The position numbers and the translations under genes are program-made. Below are positions 45,095 to 53,551 of a DNA stretch of 64,000 nucleotides, piece after piece. A model generated the notes under the pieces. It searched no databases and was not told where the DNA came from. It saw nothing but the letters and a program-made list of their open reading frames with translations. Numbering within the stretch: the first letter of the stretch is position 1; the number at the start of each line of letters is the position of its first letter. The stretch is from assembly GCA_012520575.1 (NCBI GenBank), contig JAAYOB010000009.1:20831-84830 (forward strand). The letters run 5' to 3'. This stretch comes from Candidatus Stramentimicrobium fermentans. Its GTDB lineage: Bacteria > Atribacterota > Phoenicimicrobiia > Phoenicimicrobiales > Stramentimicrobiaceae.

Positions 45095-45113
45095 CAACTC
45101 TCTTTATTTATAT
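45095..45113 (-). promoter_or_regulatory. Second copy of the shared 19-base leader motif
   Basis: ATATAAATAAAGAGAGTTG on the minus strand, identical to 4034-4016. It lies about 88 bases before the outer-membrane protein start codon, between it and the omega terminator, so it is in the promoter or leader of that gene. Confidence 0.5.
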
Positions 45114-45130
45114 GTGGGCGGACTTTCCGG

Positions 45131-45192
45131 TAAAAAAAGATGCTGAACTCATCCTCTCTAACTGCTGTATTCAGAATGGATTCAGCATCTTT
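45131..45192 (-). terminator. Intrinsic terminator of the rpoZ transcript
   Basis: On the minus strand AAGATGCTGAA pairs with TTCAGCATCTT around a loop of about 32 bases and is followed by seven Ts. It lies about 50 bases past the rpoZ stop and separates it from the outer-membrane protein gene. Confidence 0.8.
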
Positions 45193-45241
45193 CAAGTATT
45201 CTTAACTGTTAATAAACATTATTAATTGTTAAAACATTAAG

Positions 45242-45433
45242 TTAATCTTTACCTAAATCCTCTTCTTCTTTAAGATATACCTTGCCTTGCTCTATTTCTT
45301 TTAATGCTATTTGACGGAGGTTCTTCTCATTAGTTTTAACCAATGCCTTAAATCCTTGATTTAACTGTTTTGCTCTTTTGGCTACCATTACCGTTAATAG
45401 ATATTTATTATCTACATAACAATTTTTTTCCAA
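45242..45433 (-). CDS. rpoZ: DNA-directed RNA polymerase omega subunit
   Basis: A 63-residue protein with DNKYLLTVMVAKRAKQLNQG, the conserved helix of omega that clasps the beta-prime subunit, followed by NLRQIALKEIEQGKVYLKEEE, where omega has the A..EI..GK motif. Length is in the normal range for short bacterial omegas. It initiates at TTG after GCAGGTG. It lies 53 bases after a small coiled-coil gene on the same strand and ends with a clear terminator. Confidence 0.85.
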   Translation of the reverse strand: MEKNCYVDNKYLLTVMVAKRAKQLNQGFKALVKTNEKNLRQIALKEIEQGKVYLKEEEDLGKD

Positions 45434-45486
45434 TATTTAGCACCTGCTTTATTTTTAGTATTTTGGGAAATATTAATATCCGATAA

Positions 45487-45720
45487 TTACAAATTACGCT
45501 GTAAGTTTTTTATCTCTTTTTCTAAATGTTTAATTTGCCTTTTTAAAATGTCTCTTTCCGTCTCTTCACCATCTTCCACTGTATCGCTCTTTGTCAATTC
45601 CTTCATACATGATTCAATCGCTCTTATTTCTTTTCTCTTCTCTTCAATCAAATCTTTAATAGAATGCGTATCATCTACATGGGAATAATAATGTTTTTTT
45701 TCATTCTTTTTAACGACCAC
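45487..45720 (-). CDS. Small coiled-coil protein of unknown function
   Basis: A 77-residue charged protein. From about residue 19 to the end it is predicted as a continuous coiled coil with Glu, Lys, Arg and Ile/Leu at heptad spacing (IKDLIEEKRKEIRAIES, then ILKRQIKHLEKEIKNLQ). The start GTG at 45720 has AAGGAG eight bases upstream, so it is a convincing small gene. It is the first gene of a two-gene unit with rpoZ, hinting at a link with transcription, but I recognise no family. Confidence 0.65.
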   Translation of the reverse strand: MVVKKNEKKHYYSHVDDTHSIKDLIEEKRKEIRAIESCMKELTKSDTVEDGEETERDILKRQIKHLEKEIKNLQRNL

Positions 45721-45878
45721 TTAAACTCTCCTTACAACCTTTCTTACTTTTTTAATATTTTAAAAATAGAATTGATTGACATAAGATTTCTAAAAAACCT
45801 ATGACACCTGTAGTAAAATAAAAGAATGCTTTGTGTGATATGGTAAAAAAATAATATCTATGTGAGCGGTTATCCTTG

Positions 45879-46532
45879 CTAAACCTCCATAACCTTTGCT
45901 ACCAGCTTTTCAATACCTATAGCAATCTTAGATATAGTAGGTCCTAACATATAAGCGGCTGTAGATACGATCTTGTGCTTGGGGTCATATACCATTTCAT
46001 CTACCCCGGAAATTACATGTACCGCACCCCAATCTTCTAATATCTTTGCAGTAGCAGGATCATTTCCAATAGTCAGTTCAGGATGAAATTTGCCTAAAAC
46101 TCTAGCCGCTAAAACAGGTGCTATACAGATAAACCCCTGAGGTTTTCCGGCTTCATGCATTTCTAAAATTATATTTGCTACATCTTGGTTAACCTGGCAA
46201 TTTTCATTTTTAAAGGCAAAATCACAAAGATTCTTTGCCACTCCAAATCCACCGGGAAATATGATACCATCAAGGGAATCTATTTCTAACTCTTGCAAAT
46301 CCCTAATTGCTCCTCTTGCTATTCGGGCAGCTTCTATTAGCATATTCCTATCTGTCCCCTCCTGAACTTTATCACTGTAGTGGTCAATGATATGCCATTG
46401 TGAAATGTTTGGTGCAAAACATTGTATTTCAGCACCTAACTTATCCAAAAAATATAGAGTTAGTGTTGCTTCGTGGATTTCACTGCCATCTTGTGAACCG
46501 CATCCGGCCAGGACAACACCGATTTTCTTCAT
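45879..46532 (-). CDS. elbB: ElbB-type DJ-1/PfpI-family glyoxalase-like protein
   Basis: A 217-residue DJ-1 superfamily protein. It matches ElbB closely: VVLAGCGSQDGSEIHEATLT at the N-terminus, CFAPNISQWHIIDHYSD, RNMLIEAARIARG, GIIFPGGFGVAKNLCDFA and the nucleophile-elbow CIAPVLAARVLG containing the conserved Cys. ElbB has weak glyoxalase activity and was linked to isoprenoid synthesis. Strong ribosome site GGAAGGAGCG. It is monocistronic; the divergent TetR operon starts upstream. Confidence 0.93.
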   Translation of the reverse strand: MKKIGVVLAGCGSQDGSEIHEATLTLYFLDKLGAEIQCFAPNISQWHIIDHYSDKVQEGTDRNMLIEAARIARGAIRDLQELEIDSLDGIIFPGGFGVAKNLCDFAFKNENCQVNQDVANIILEMHEAGKPQGFICIAPVLAARVLGKFHPELTIGNDPATAKILEDWGAVHVISGVDEMVYDPKHKIVSTAAYMLGPTISKIAIGIEKLVAKVMEV

Positions 46533-46741
46533 ATTATTCGCTCCTTCCTATAAATTAGTTGGATAATATATTATTATCACATATCAACACTATATTATAA
46601 CCCAAATATTATTAAAATTAAATAACTGCCTGTAGAAAACCTACTAAAATTTTACATTAACCCGTAGAAAAATGATTTTTACAGGCTATATCTAAGTTTA
46701 TTTTTAAAATCGCTCTCAAAATCAATAGATAAAAAATAGTA

Positions 46742-46770
46742 TTGACAGATGGGTAATTATATTTTAGTAT
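46742..46770 (+). promoter_or_regulatory. Promoter of the tetR-RND operon
   Basis: TTGACA (46742-46747), a 17-base spacer and TAGTAT (46765-46770). The predicted transcription start falls at the first arm of the inverted repeat immediately downstream. Confidence 0.7.
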
Positions 46771-46777
46771 ACCAATT

Positions 46778-46836
46778 AGGAAACTAATAAAACTATTTTG
46801 GTTTTTTCATTACTTGTTTGTATTTATTGGTTTCCT
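46778..46836 (+). promoter_or_regulatory. Inverted repeat, probable TetR operator
   Basis: Two 14-base arms, AGGAAACTAATAAA (46778-46791) and TTTATTGGTTTCCT (46823-46836), match at 13 of 14 positions as an inverted repeat with a 31-base centre. Placed just after the promoter and before the tetR gene, it fits an autoregulatory operator, perhaps two half-site pairs. Confidence 0.55.
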
Positions 46837-46979
46837 CAAAATAAATATTGTCGACTATAGCATAAATTTTAAATGGAATCTATATTATATACTCTTTAAG
46901 CAAGTTATTTTTGAATTATAATACAATACAGCTATATTTTTATCATCAGAATAGGAAGGGGATTTTTATTTTATTTAAA

Positions 46980-47579
46980 ATGAGAGATAGTTATGCCAAT
47001 CCCATAAAGAAAAGGATACTGACTGCAGCCAGAGAATACTTCTTTACACAGGGCTATTCCAGGGCAACTATGGATGATTTAGCTGCAGAACTACGCATGA
47101 GTAAAAAAACACTTTATCAATTTTTTGAAAGCAAACATTCTCTGCTGGAATCTGTGATTCGCGACTTTTTTCAGGATTTTCATGACAAAATCCATAAAAT
47201 CTTAGAAGGGGAAAAAAGTAAAAAAATAAGTGTGCTGAAACAGGTTATGTCCTTGGTACAGTCTCAGGTCTCACAATTTAATATATCAGCCTTTGAAGAT
47301 ATTCGGAAAAATGACCCGGAAGCATGGCAACTTATAAACCATCTGGAAGAAAAGCTTATTAATAGTGAATTAAAAAAGTTACTGCAAGAAGGGAAGAAAG
47401 AGGGTACGATTCATGAGGATATTGACCTTGACCTAATTGTTTTGATAATTCTCAATACCATCAAATCTGTTGTCATCCCACAAATAGTATCTCAGCTGTC
47501 CTATTCTACCGAAGAGGTAATCGATATGCTGGCCAAGATTGTTATGTATGGTATTGCCAAATCAGGGGATATAATCTAA
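46980..47579 (+). CDS. TetR-family transcriptional regulator
   Basis: A 199-residue repressor-type protein. The helix-turn-helix spans ILTAAREYFFTQGYSRATMD through ELRMSKKTLYQFFESKHSL (about 13-58), typical of TetR. The C-terminal ligand domain is all-helical. It lies 112 bases before an RND exporter operon and downstream of the operator-like repeat, so it probably senses a lipid-like or toxic compound and controls that operon and itself. The ATG at 46980 is 18 bases from the ribosome site AGGAAGGGG; an in-frame ATT at 46968, six bases from it, is a possible non-canonical start. Confidence 0.9.
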   Translation: MRDSYANPIKKRILTAAREYFFTQGYSRATMDDLAAELRMSKKTLYQFFESKHSLLESVIRDFFQDFHDKIHKILEGEKSKKISVLKQVMSLVQSQVSQFNISAFEDIRKNDPEAWQLINHLEEKLINSELKKLLQEGKKEGTIHEDIDLDLIVLIILNTIKSVVIPQIVSQLSYSTEEVIDMLAKIVMYGIAKSGDII

Positions 47580-47691
47580 CATTGAGCTTGTTCGTTACAG
47601 CCCTTTAAAAAATTGTAAACAAGCAAGTTTAGTAAAAACAATTACATAAACATGGTATTAGATTAATACGCATTACAGGAGATGCAGTTAC

Positions 47692-50493
47692 ATGAATATA
47701 TTAGTACGGTTTATCAACAAGTATGCCAAACTCATTATTATCTTTGCAATAGCTATAACTATTCTGGGGATTACTCAGATTAAAAATTTGAAAGTAGAAG
47801 ATGATATTGCCAAATACCTTTCAGAAAATGATCCTGAAATAGTCTTTTTTCAAGAAGTATCTGACAAGTTTGGAAACATTGAAAAAAATGTTACCATGAT
47901 CTCCTTGGAATATCAGGACCTTTTTACCTTAGAAAACCTGCATCATTTTAAATTGATTTCAGATGAATTAGGAAAATCTGCTTATGTCTTATCTGTCGAT
48001 TCTTTCTTAAACATGCCCAAAATTATTGCCACCGATTATGGTCTGGAAGTGAAGGAATTTGTAGAAGTTTTTCCGGAAACAGAACAGGAAGTTCAAGAAC
48101 TTAAAAGAGCAGCTCAAGAGGATGATATGCTGAAGGGAACTTATTTATCGGAAAACGGTAATATTGCCCTACTGATGGTGGAGTCCCCACTCGATATACC
48201 TGCAGCTGAGTTAAGAAAAGAATTAGAGAAAGCAATAAACCAAAATATGGGCAATATAAATCATGTAGAATACTTCGGTTTACCGATAATGGAAGAGCAG
48301 ATTACCGACATGGCACGTGACAATATGTCCTTAGCACTCACAGCCACTATTGTGGTGTTGCTGCTACTATTTTATTGTTTCAAGAGTATACAGGGAACAC
48401 TTTTGCCCATCTTTTTATCTCTATTGGTCTCTTTATGGCTATTAAGCTTAGCGGCAGTCATAGGAAAGCCTGTTACCATCGTTGTTTCAGCAATCCCGGT
48501 ACTAATGATTGCTCTGGCAACCGCCTACGGCATACATTTCATTAGCCGCTATTATGAAGAAAGGCAGTCCCTTTCTCCTATAGAAGCCAATAACAAAACC
48601 ATTGCCTCCGTCTTTACTCCCATTCTCATGAGCGCCCTTACTACTATGGCGGGGTTTTTCTCTTTAGCCACTGTAGTTATAAAACCGATGACTGAATTTG
48701 GTATACTTTCCACTATCGGCATCTTTGTTGCCTTTTTGCTTTCCATATTCTTATTGGGTGCAATATTCAGCGTTATCGTCCCTAAAAAAGTACCTAAAAA
48801 TTTTTCCTATCAAGCTAACGACTTGACAACTAAAGCACTGAAATTTACTGCTCAGAACATTTTTAACAAGAAAAAAATTATTTTTGTAATTATCTCTATT
48901 ATCCTGGTTATATCAGTCTTATTCTCATTACGGATCAAACCGGATTCCTCCATTGAAAATAGATTAGGAGTAAATAACCCCATTAGTATATCTTTAAATT
49001 ATTTAAAAGATAATTTTGGCGGTGCAGATTTTCTCTATGTCTATTTGACAGCAGATAATGTAAAGCATCCCTATATCTTAAGAAGTATGAACAAAATTCA
49101 AAACTATGCCAGCCATTCAGACCTTCTCTCCTACCCTTCTTCTATTACTACTTTTATAACGCAACTGAACAATGCTATGGAAAATAAAAATATTATTCCC
49201 TCTAATCCTGATAAAATTGATAATCTCTGGTTTTTTACCGGAGATAATGAATACCTGAATGCTATGGTAGCTGATGACGACCGGTCCACTATAGTACAGA
49301 TGCGCGCCCGAGATATGACTTCTTCCGCCATAGATAATGATATAGAGGGGTTAGAGGATTTTATTAATAGTATTCCTGATACTGTTAAAAGTATTGAACT
49401 ATCTTCTTTGTCGCCTTTAGAGCAAGAAAAATATCTGCCCTACATCGCCGATGATATTATCTCCTCTTGGCAAGCAAATAATATGGAAATTGAAGAATCG
49501 AAAGCAGAAGAGCTATTAAAAGAATTAATCGCAATTGCCCAAATGCCTTTACTTAAATTCTATTCTAATACCGATAGTTTTTTAGAAGAGGGATTACGTA
49601 TCTCGGCATTAGAGCTGGAGGATTTTGATATAGCAGCAAACACACTTAAACCTCTCCTTTCACGCTATTTAGAAAACTATACAGCAGGCAGCCAATTCGC
49701 AGAAAATCTGGCACAGGAATTAGATCTGAACCTGGATGATGCGCTCTACCTGAAAGAGATCCTGGACAGCTCCTTAGCCATAGTTGGAGAACGCGAAAAG
49801 ATTAGATATGCCCGGACTAATGTTGAGCAGATTATAGGCACACCATTGAATGAAAAGAATGCTGACTATCTCTGGTACCTTACTGATGAAGTTGTTTACC
49901 TGCCCGATGAGGAAGGAGATATGCATTTTTCCTTCCGCTTAACAGGTACTCCGGTTATTCTCAATGCAGTTAATGCCAGTGTTTTTCAGGGACAGACAAA
50001 GAGCATGATAACCGCCTTTATTGTAGTTTTTATTCTACTCATCTTACAGTTTGGCTCACTGGTAACCGGCTTATTAGCTATGGTTCCTATCTTTTGCACC
50101 ATATTAACCGCTTTTGGTATAATGGGAATAATCGGTATATCACTCAATATTGGGACTATGATGGTAGCCAGCATAGCAATTGGCGCCGGCATCGACTATA
50201 CTATACACTTTATAAATCGATATAAACAAGAACTAGCCATCAATAAAGACAATGATAGTGCAATTAAAAATACCCTTACCGGAACAGGAAGAGCTATTGT
50301 CTTTAACTCGCTCGCCGTTGCGGCAGGTGCCTTTGTGCTAACCCTTTCGGAAATAGATATGATTGCTGAATTTGCCGGGTTAATCGGGAGTGTAATGTTA
50401 ATAAGTGTTGTCTATACACTGCTCTTATTGCCATTACTTTTGCATCTTAATAATAACCACAGGCATTTAGCAAAACAGCCATCAAAAAATTAA
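47692..50493 (+). CDS. RND-superfamily exporter (MMPL/COG1033 type)
   Basis: A 933-residue inner-membrane transporter with the RND plan: one helix near 15-35, a periplasmic domain, helices at about 215-375, a second single helix near 400, a large second periplasmic domain (about 420-745), and final helices to 925. Membrane motifs are ALATAYGIHFISRYYEE and the matching SIAIGAGIDYTIHFINRYKQE in the second half; these repeats include acidic/His residues for proton coupling. MMPL/HpnN-like members export lipids and other hydrophobic molecules. ACAGGAGATG lies before the ATG. It starts an RND, LolA-like, barrel run under TetR control. Confidence 0.93.
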   Translation: MNILVRFINKYAKLIIIFAIAITILGITQIKNLKVEDDIAKYLSENDPEIVFFQEVSDKFGNIEKNVTMISLEYQDLFTLENLHHFKLISDELGKSAYVLSVDSFLNMPKIIATDYGLEVKEFVEVFPETEQEVQELKRAAQEDDMLKGTYLSENGNIALLMVESPLDIPAAELRKELEKAINQNMGNINHVEYFGLPIMEEQITDMARDNMSLALTATIVVLLLLFYCFKSIQGTLLPIFLSLLVSLWLLSLAAVIGKPVTIVVSAIPVLMIALATAYGIHFISRYYEERQSLSPIEANNKTIASVFTPILMSALTTMAGFFSLATVVIKPMTEFGILSTIGIFVAFLLSIFLLGAIFSVIVPKKVPKNFSYQANDLTTKALKFTAQNIFNKKKIIFVIISIILVISVLFSLRIKPDSSIENRLGVNNPISISLNYLKDNFGGADFLYVYLTADNVKHPYILRSMNKIQNYASHSDLLSYPSSITTFITQLNNAMENKNIIPSNPDKIDNLWFFTGDNEYLNAMVADDDRSTIVQMRARDMTSSAIDNDIEGLEDFINSIPDTVKSIELSSLSPLEQEKYLPYIADDIISSWQANNMEIEESKAEELLKELIAIAQMPLLKFYSNTDSFLEEGLRISALELEDFDIAANTLKPLLSRYLENYTAGSQFAENLAQELDLNLDDALYLKEILDSSLAIVGEREKIRYARTNVEQIIGTPLNEKNADYLWYLTDEVVYLPDEEGDMHFSFRLTGTPVILNAVNASVFQGQTKSMITAFIVVFILLILQFGSLVTGLLAMVPIFCTILTAFGIMGIIGISLNIGTMMVASIAIGAGIDYTIHFINRYKQELAINKDNDSAIKNTLTGTGRAIVFNSLAVAAGAFVLTLSEIDMIAEFAGLIGSVMLISVVYTLLLLPLLLHLNNNHRHLAKQPSKN

Positions 50494-50579
50494 TTTTTAA
50501 TTCAATATATATGAAAAATAAAAAGGGAATTACTATATTCGAATAGCCGGTAAGTAATTTTTTAAACAAGGAGGATTTT

Positions 50580-51365
50580 ATGATTGTTTTGAAAAAATTT
50601 ACCAATCTCTTCTTACTTTCTGTTCTGGTTATTATTCTTAGTATTTCTGGTATTAGCGTTTATAGTGAACAGCTTACCGTTGATGAGATTATCGATAGAG
50701 TAAAAGAGAATCAGGTTGAATCGAAAAACAGTAAAATGCAGGCCGAAATGGTTATTATCGATAAAAATGGCAAATCGGAAACTAGAGAAATGCTTATGTA
50801 TCAGAAGGAAGAAGATGATAAGATGAGCATATTAATGCGTTTTTTGGCACCTAAAAATGTAGAGGGAGTTACCCTCTTAAGTGCCGATGGCGGAGATAAG
50901 ATATACCTCTATATGCCCGCCTATCAAAAGCCGCGCAGAATCGCCGGTGCTTCCAAAAAAGAAAGCTTCATGGGAACCGATTTCTCCTATGAAGACCTGG
51001 GCATGGACTATCAGAGCGATGAATATGAAAAAAAGATTTTAAAAGAGACAGAGACACTGTACTCCATTGAGGTAATTCCTACCGGTGAAGATATTTCTTA
51101 CAGCAAATTTATGCTTTCGGTAGACAAAGAACTATTTTATATGGAAAAAGTAGAATTTTATAGTTTAGAGGGAGAGCATACCAAATCGCTGGCAATTCAA
51201 GAGATTAAAGTCGATGAAAACAATAAAATTACACCAACAAAAATAGAAATAACCAATCTTATAGATAATCATAGAACCACTTTAAATATTAAAGAGATCG
51301 AATATGACCTCGACCTTCCCGGTGACTTTTTCTCTCTCCGTACCATGCAAAAACCTAAATTATAG
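50580..51365 (+). CDS. LolA-like outer-membrane lipoprotein-sorting family protein
   Basis: A 261-residue exported protein with a signal segment (about 8-29). It matches COG2834/LolA-like proteins: LTVDEIIDRVKENQV, MLMRFLAPKNVEGVTLL-like strands, DKIYLYMPAYQKPRRI and SFMGTDFSYEDLG. LolA folds carry lipid moieties through the periplasm. It lies 86 bases after the RND gene and 38 before the barrel gene. In this context it probably shuttles a hydrophobic cargo between the RND pump and the outer membrane. AAGGAGG precedes the ATG. Confidence 0.9.
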   Translation: MIVLKKFTNLFLLSVLVIILSISGISVYSEQLTVDEIIDRVKENQVESKNSKMQAEMVIIDKNGKSETREMLMYQKEEDDKMSILMRFLAPKNVEGVTLLSADGGDKIYLYMPAYQKPRRIAGASKKESFMGTDFSYEDLGMDYQSDEYEKKILKETETLYSIEVIPTGEDISYSKFMLSVDKELFYMEKVEFYSLEGEHTKSLAIQEIKVDENNKITPTKIEITNLIDNHRTTLNIKEIEYDLDLPGDFFSLRTMQKPKL

Positions 51366-51403
51366 TTCAATTATTGAGAAATACGTTCTGGAGGAGATAC
51401 TAA

Positions 51404-52660
51404 ATGCTTAAAACAAAGGTAAATCATTATACACTAACCGTTATACTCTTTTTATCTTTATTTATTATTTTGTCTCAACCTGTCTTGGCCTTCGATACTA
51501 CACAGGCCTTACTATACGAGGGCTCCTATTCACTGAATGAACAAATTTTTGACCATACCATTACCCTGAAAGTGGACTATGTACAAGACCTTTGGAGTGA
51601 TGTTTATCTGCAGGGAGATTTAATAATTAGAGCTAGCAATAAAAAATATTCCAATCCGATAATATTTTTCCCCAATGAACTTTACTTAAACGCCTATGAT
51701 GTTGTAGAAAATTTAGATCTCAAAGCGGGAATTATTACAACCAGATGGGGGGCAGCTGATTTTTTCAGCCCTCTGGATAACTTAAACCCCTCTCCTCCCA
51801 GTCTATCATTAACTGATAATCAGGATAAGATGGGGGTACTTGGAATCAGTGCAACATACTATATAGACAGTCTCACCAGCCTGCAAGGGGCTTTCTACCC
51901 GATATTTATAGCCTCACCCTACCCGGATGAATACTTACAGGATTCTTATCTGGCACAATTTAGTCCTCTCTACCATATGCAGGGTATTAGTATTGAAGGA
52001 GTGGAGCTATCTTACCAACCGGCAGATGATTTTGTCTGGGGATTGCAATTGAGTCACGCCTTCCCTGCCTTCGATGTTGCCCTAAGCTACTACCATGGTT
52101 ATTATACTGACCCTTTCCCGGCCAATCTTGATTTAGCCTTAAATCCCTCCGGTAATATTCTAAAACTGACTCTGGGATACCCGGCCAAACAGGTGATAGG
52201 GCTTCAATTCCAGGGTGATTTTCCCGGTATTGATGGGGCTACATTGAGAGGAGATTTGGCTTATATTATTCCCGAAAAATGGATTTTTCAGGGAGAAAAT
52301 CTGTTGGAAAAACCTTATATGAAAGCAGTACTGAGCGCTGATTACACTACGGACTCGAATATCTATTTAAATGGCGGCTTTATCTATGGACTTCCCTTTG
52401 AAAACGGAGATCAATGTTCATCATATTTGTACCTCCATGCTGATAAGCAGATTACCAATACTGATTTTACTCCGCAATATACTTTCGTTCTAAGCTTAGA
52501 GGATATGAGTATGGCTAATGTCATCGGCTTAGATTATCAGGTAAGCGAAAATATACTTGCCTCTCTCTCCTATGTTTTTGTTTTAGGGGGTACTGATTCT
52601 AAGCTGGGCATTTTAAAGCTTTCTGAAGGAATCTTTTTCTCCTTAGAGTGGCTTTTTTAA
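51404..52660 (+). CDS. Outer-membrane beta-barrel protein of the RND operon
   Basis: A 418-residue exported protein with a signal peptide (about 1-29, ending PVLAFDT). The mature part has many short amphipathic beta strands and ends IFFSLEWLF, a barrel-type C-terminus. KAGIITTRWGAADFFSPLDN resembles the DUF1302-like porin family. It closes the TetR-RND-LolA-like-barrel set, giving an inner-membrane, periplasmic and outer-membrane component for one export route. TGGAGGAG precedes the ATG, and a strong terminator follows. Confidence 0.82.
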   Translation: MLKTKVNHYTLTVILFLSLFIILSQPVLAFDTTQALLYEGSYSLNEQIFDHTITLKVDYVQDLWSDVYLQGDLIIRASNKKYSNPIIFFPNELYLNAYDVVENLDLKAGIITTRWGAADFFSPLDNLNPSPPSLSLTDNQDKMGVLGISATYYIDSLTSLQGAFYPIFIASPYPDEYLQDSYLAQFSPLYHMQGISIEGVELSYQPADDFVWGLQLSHAFPAFDVALSYYHGYYTDPFPANLDLALNPSGNILKLTLGYPAKQVIGLQFQGDFPGIDGATLRGDLAYIIPEKWIFQGENLLEKPYMKAVLSADYTTDSNIYLNGGFIYGLPFENGDQCSSYLYLHADKQITNTDFTPQYTFVLSLEDMSMANVIGLDYQVSENILASLSYVFVLGGTDSKLGILKLSEGIFFSLEWLF

Positions 52661-52697
52661 AATAAAGAATATATGATTCTTGCTCTAAAATAGACCA

Positions 52698-52735
52698 GAA
52701 AAAGCATTATTTCTATTCGGAAATAATGCTTTTTC
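52698..52735. terminator. Bidirectional terminator after the RND operon
   Basis: Sixteen-base arms GAAAAAGCATTATTTC and GAAATAATGCTTTTTC pair perfectly around a 6-base loop, with T and A runs at each end. It ends the plus-strand RND operon and the minus-strand flavin reductase gene. One arm lies inside the last codons of the latter. Confidence 0.85.
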
Positions 52736-53288
52736 CTATCTTGTAGCTTCTTCCTAAATAATCCCCTCTGCCATAATATTCTCCCGCTTCCGGCGTATAT
52801 AGAATCGGGTCCAACTTTCCGGTATCTATCTTACCCCGCTCATCCAACAGATAGTCTTCAGCTTTAATATCTAAAATTTCTCCTACAAACTCTGTGTGAA
52901 CACCAATTTCCAGTGTATGAATTACCTTACACTCTAAAACCAGGGGGAACTCTTTGCCATACGGCGCATCTACTAAATCGCTCTTAATGGGAGTAATACC
53001 GGACATTTCAAATTTATCGTGCTTCTCACCTGAAATAAGACCATAAAAATCAGCTTCTTTCACTCTGTCACCGAACAAAATGTTTACAGTGAAAGCCTGC
53101 CGAGCAAGAATATTGTGGTAGGAATAGCGATTCTTTCTTAAGGAAATATTGACACAGGGGGGTTCAGAGCAACATATTCCGCCCCAGGCAACAGTGGCTA
53201 AATTCGGCCTCTCCTTCCGGTCATAGCTGCCAATAACTAATAATGGAACTGCACCAAGAAATGTTTTTGCTCCAATTGATTTTTTCAT
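52713..53288 (-). CDS. Flavin reductase-like FMN-binding protein
   Basis: A 191-residue split-barrel flavoprotein of the flavin reductase / flavoredoxin group. PLLVIGSYDRKERPNLATVAW, CSEPPCVNISLRKNRYSY and the AFTVNIL strand are typical, as is a later LVLECKVIHTLEIGVHTEFVGEI. It likely binds FMN and moves electrons to an unknown acceptor, possibly in stress defence. Strong site AAGGAG lies before the ATG. Its last codons (GKSIISE) are encoded within the bidirectional terminator stem. Confidence 0.9.
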   Translation of the reverse strand: MKKSIGAKTFLGAVPLLVIGSYDRKERPNLATVAWGGICCSEPPCVNISLRKNRYSYHNILARQAFTVNILFGDRVKEADFYGLISGEKHDKFEMSGITPIKSDLVDAPYGKEFPLVLECKVIHTLEIGVHTEFVGEILDIKAEDYLLDERGKIDTGKLDPILYTPEAGEYYGRGDYLGRSYKIGKSIISE

Positions 53289-53551
53289 GAATATACTCCT
53301 TATAAATAAACTAATTCAGCATTCATACAAATCTTTGTCATGATACTTTCTTTAATTTTACTAAAACAATTTAGTTTTTTCTACCTCATTCTATCGAGTT
53401 ATGCTATAATATTTGATACTGTTTTGAACAGCTAAGCATTTTAAAAAATTTAGTTGTTCTGAAATGTCTTTAAAGCATAGCATATTATTATTATTATTGA
53501 TTAAGATTTTCTGACAGATAAAAATGAGCTAAAAAAACAAGGAGCAGAATT

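Larger units (their letters stand above)
46533..46979. other. Regulatory intergenic region of elbB and the tetR-RND operon
   Basis: This AT-rich gap separates divergent genes and holds the tetR promoter (46742-46770) and the inverted repeat 46778-46836. No coding sequence is recognised. Confidence 0.6.
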
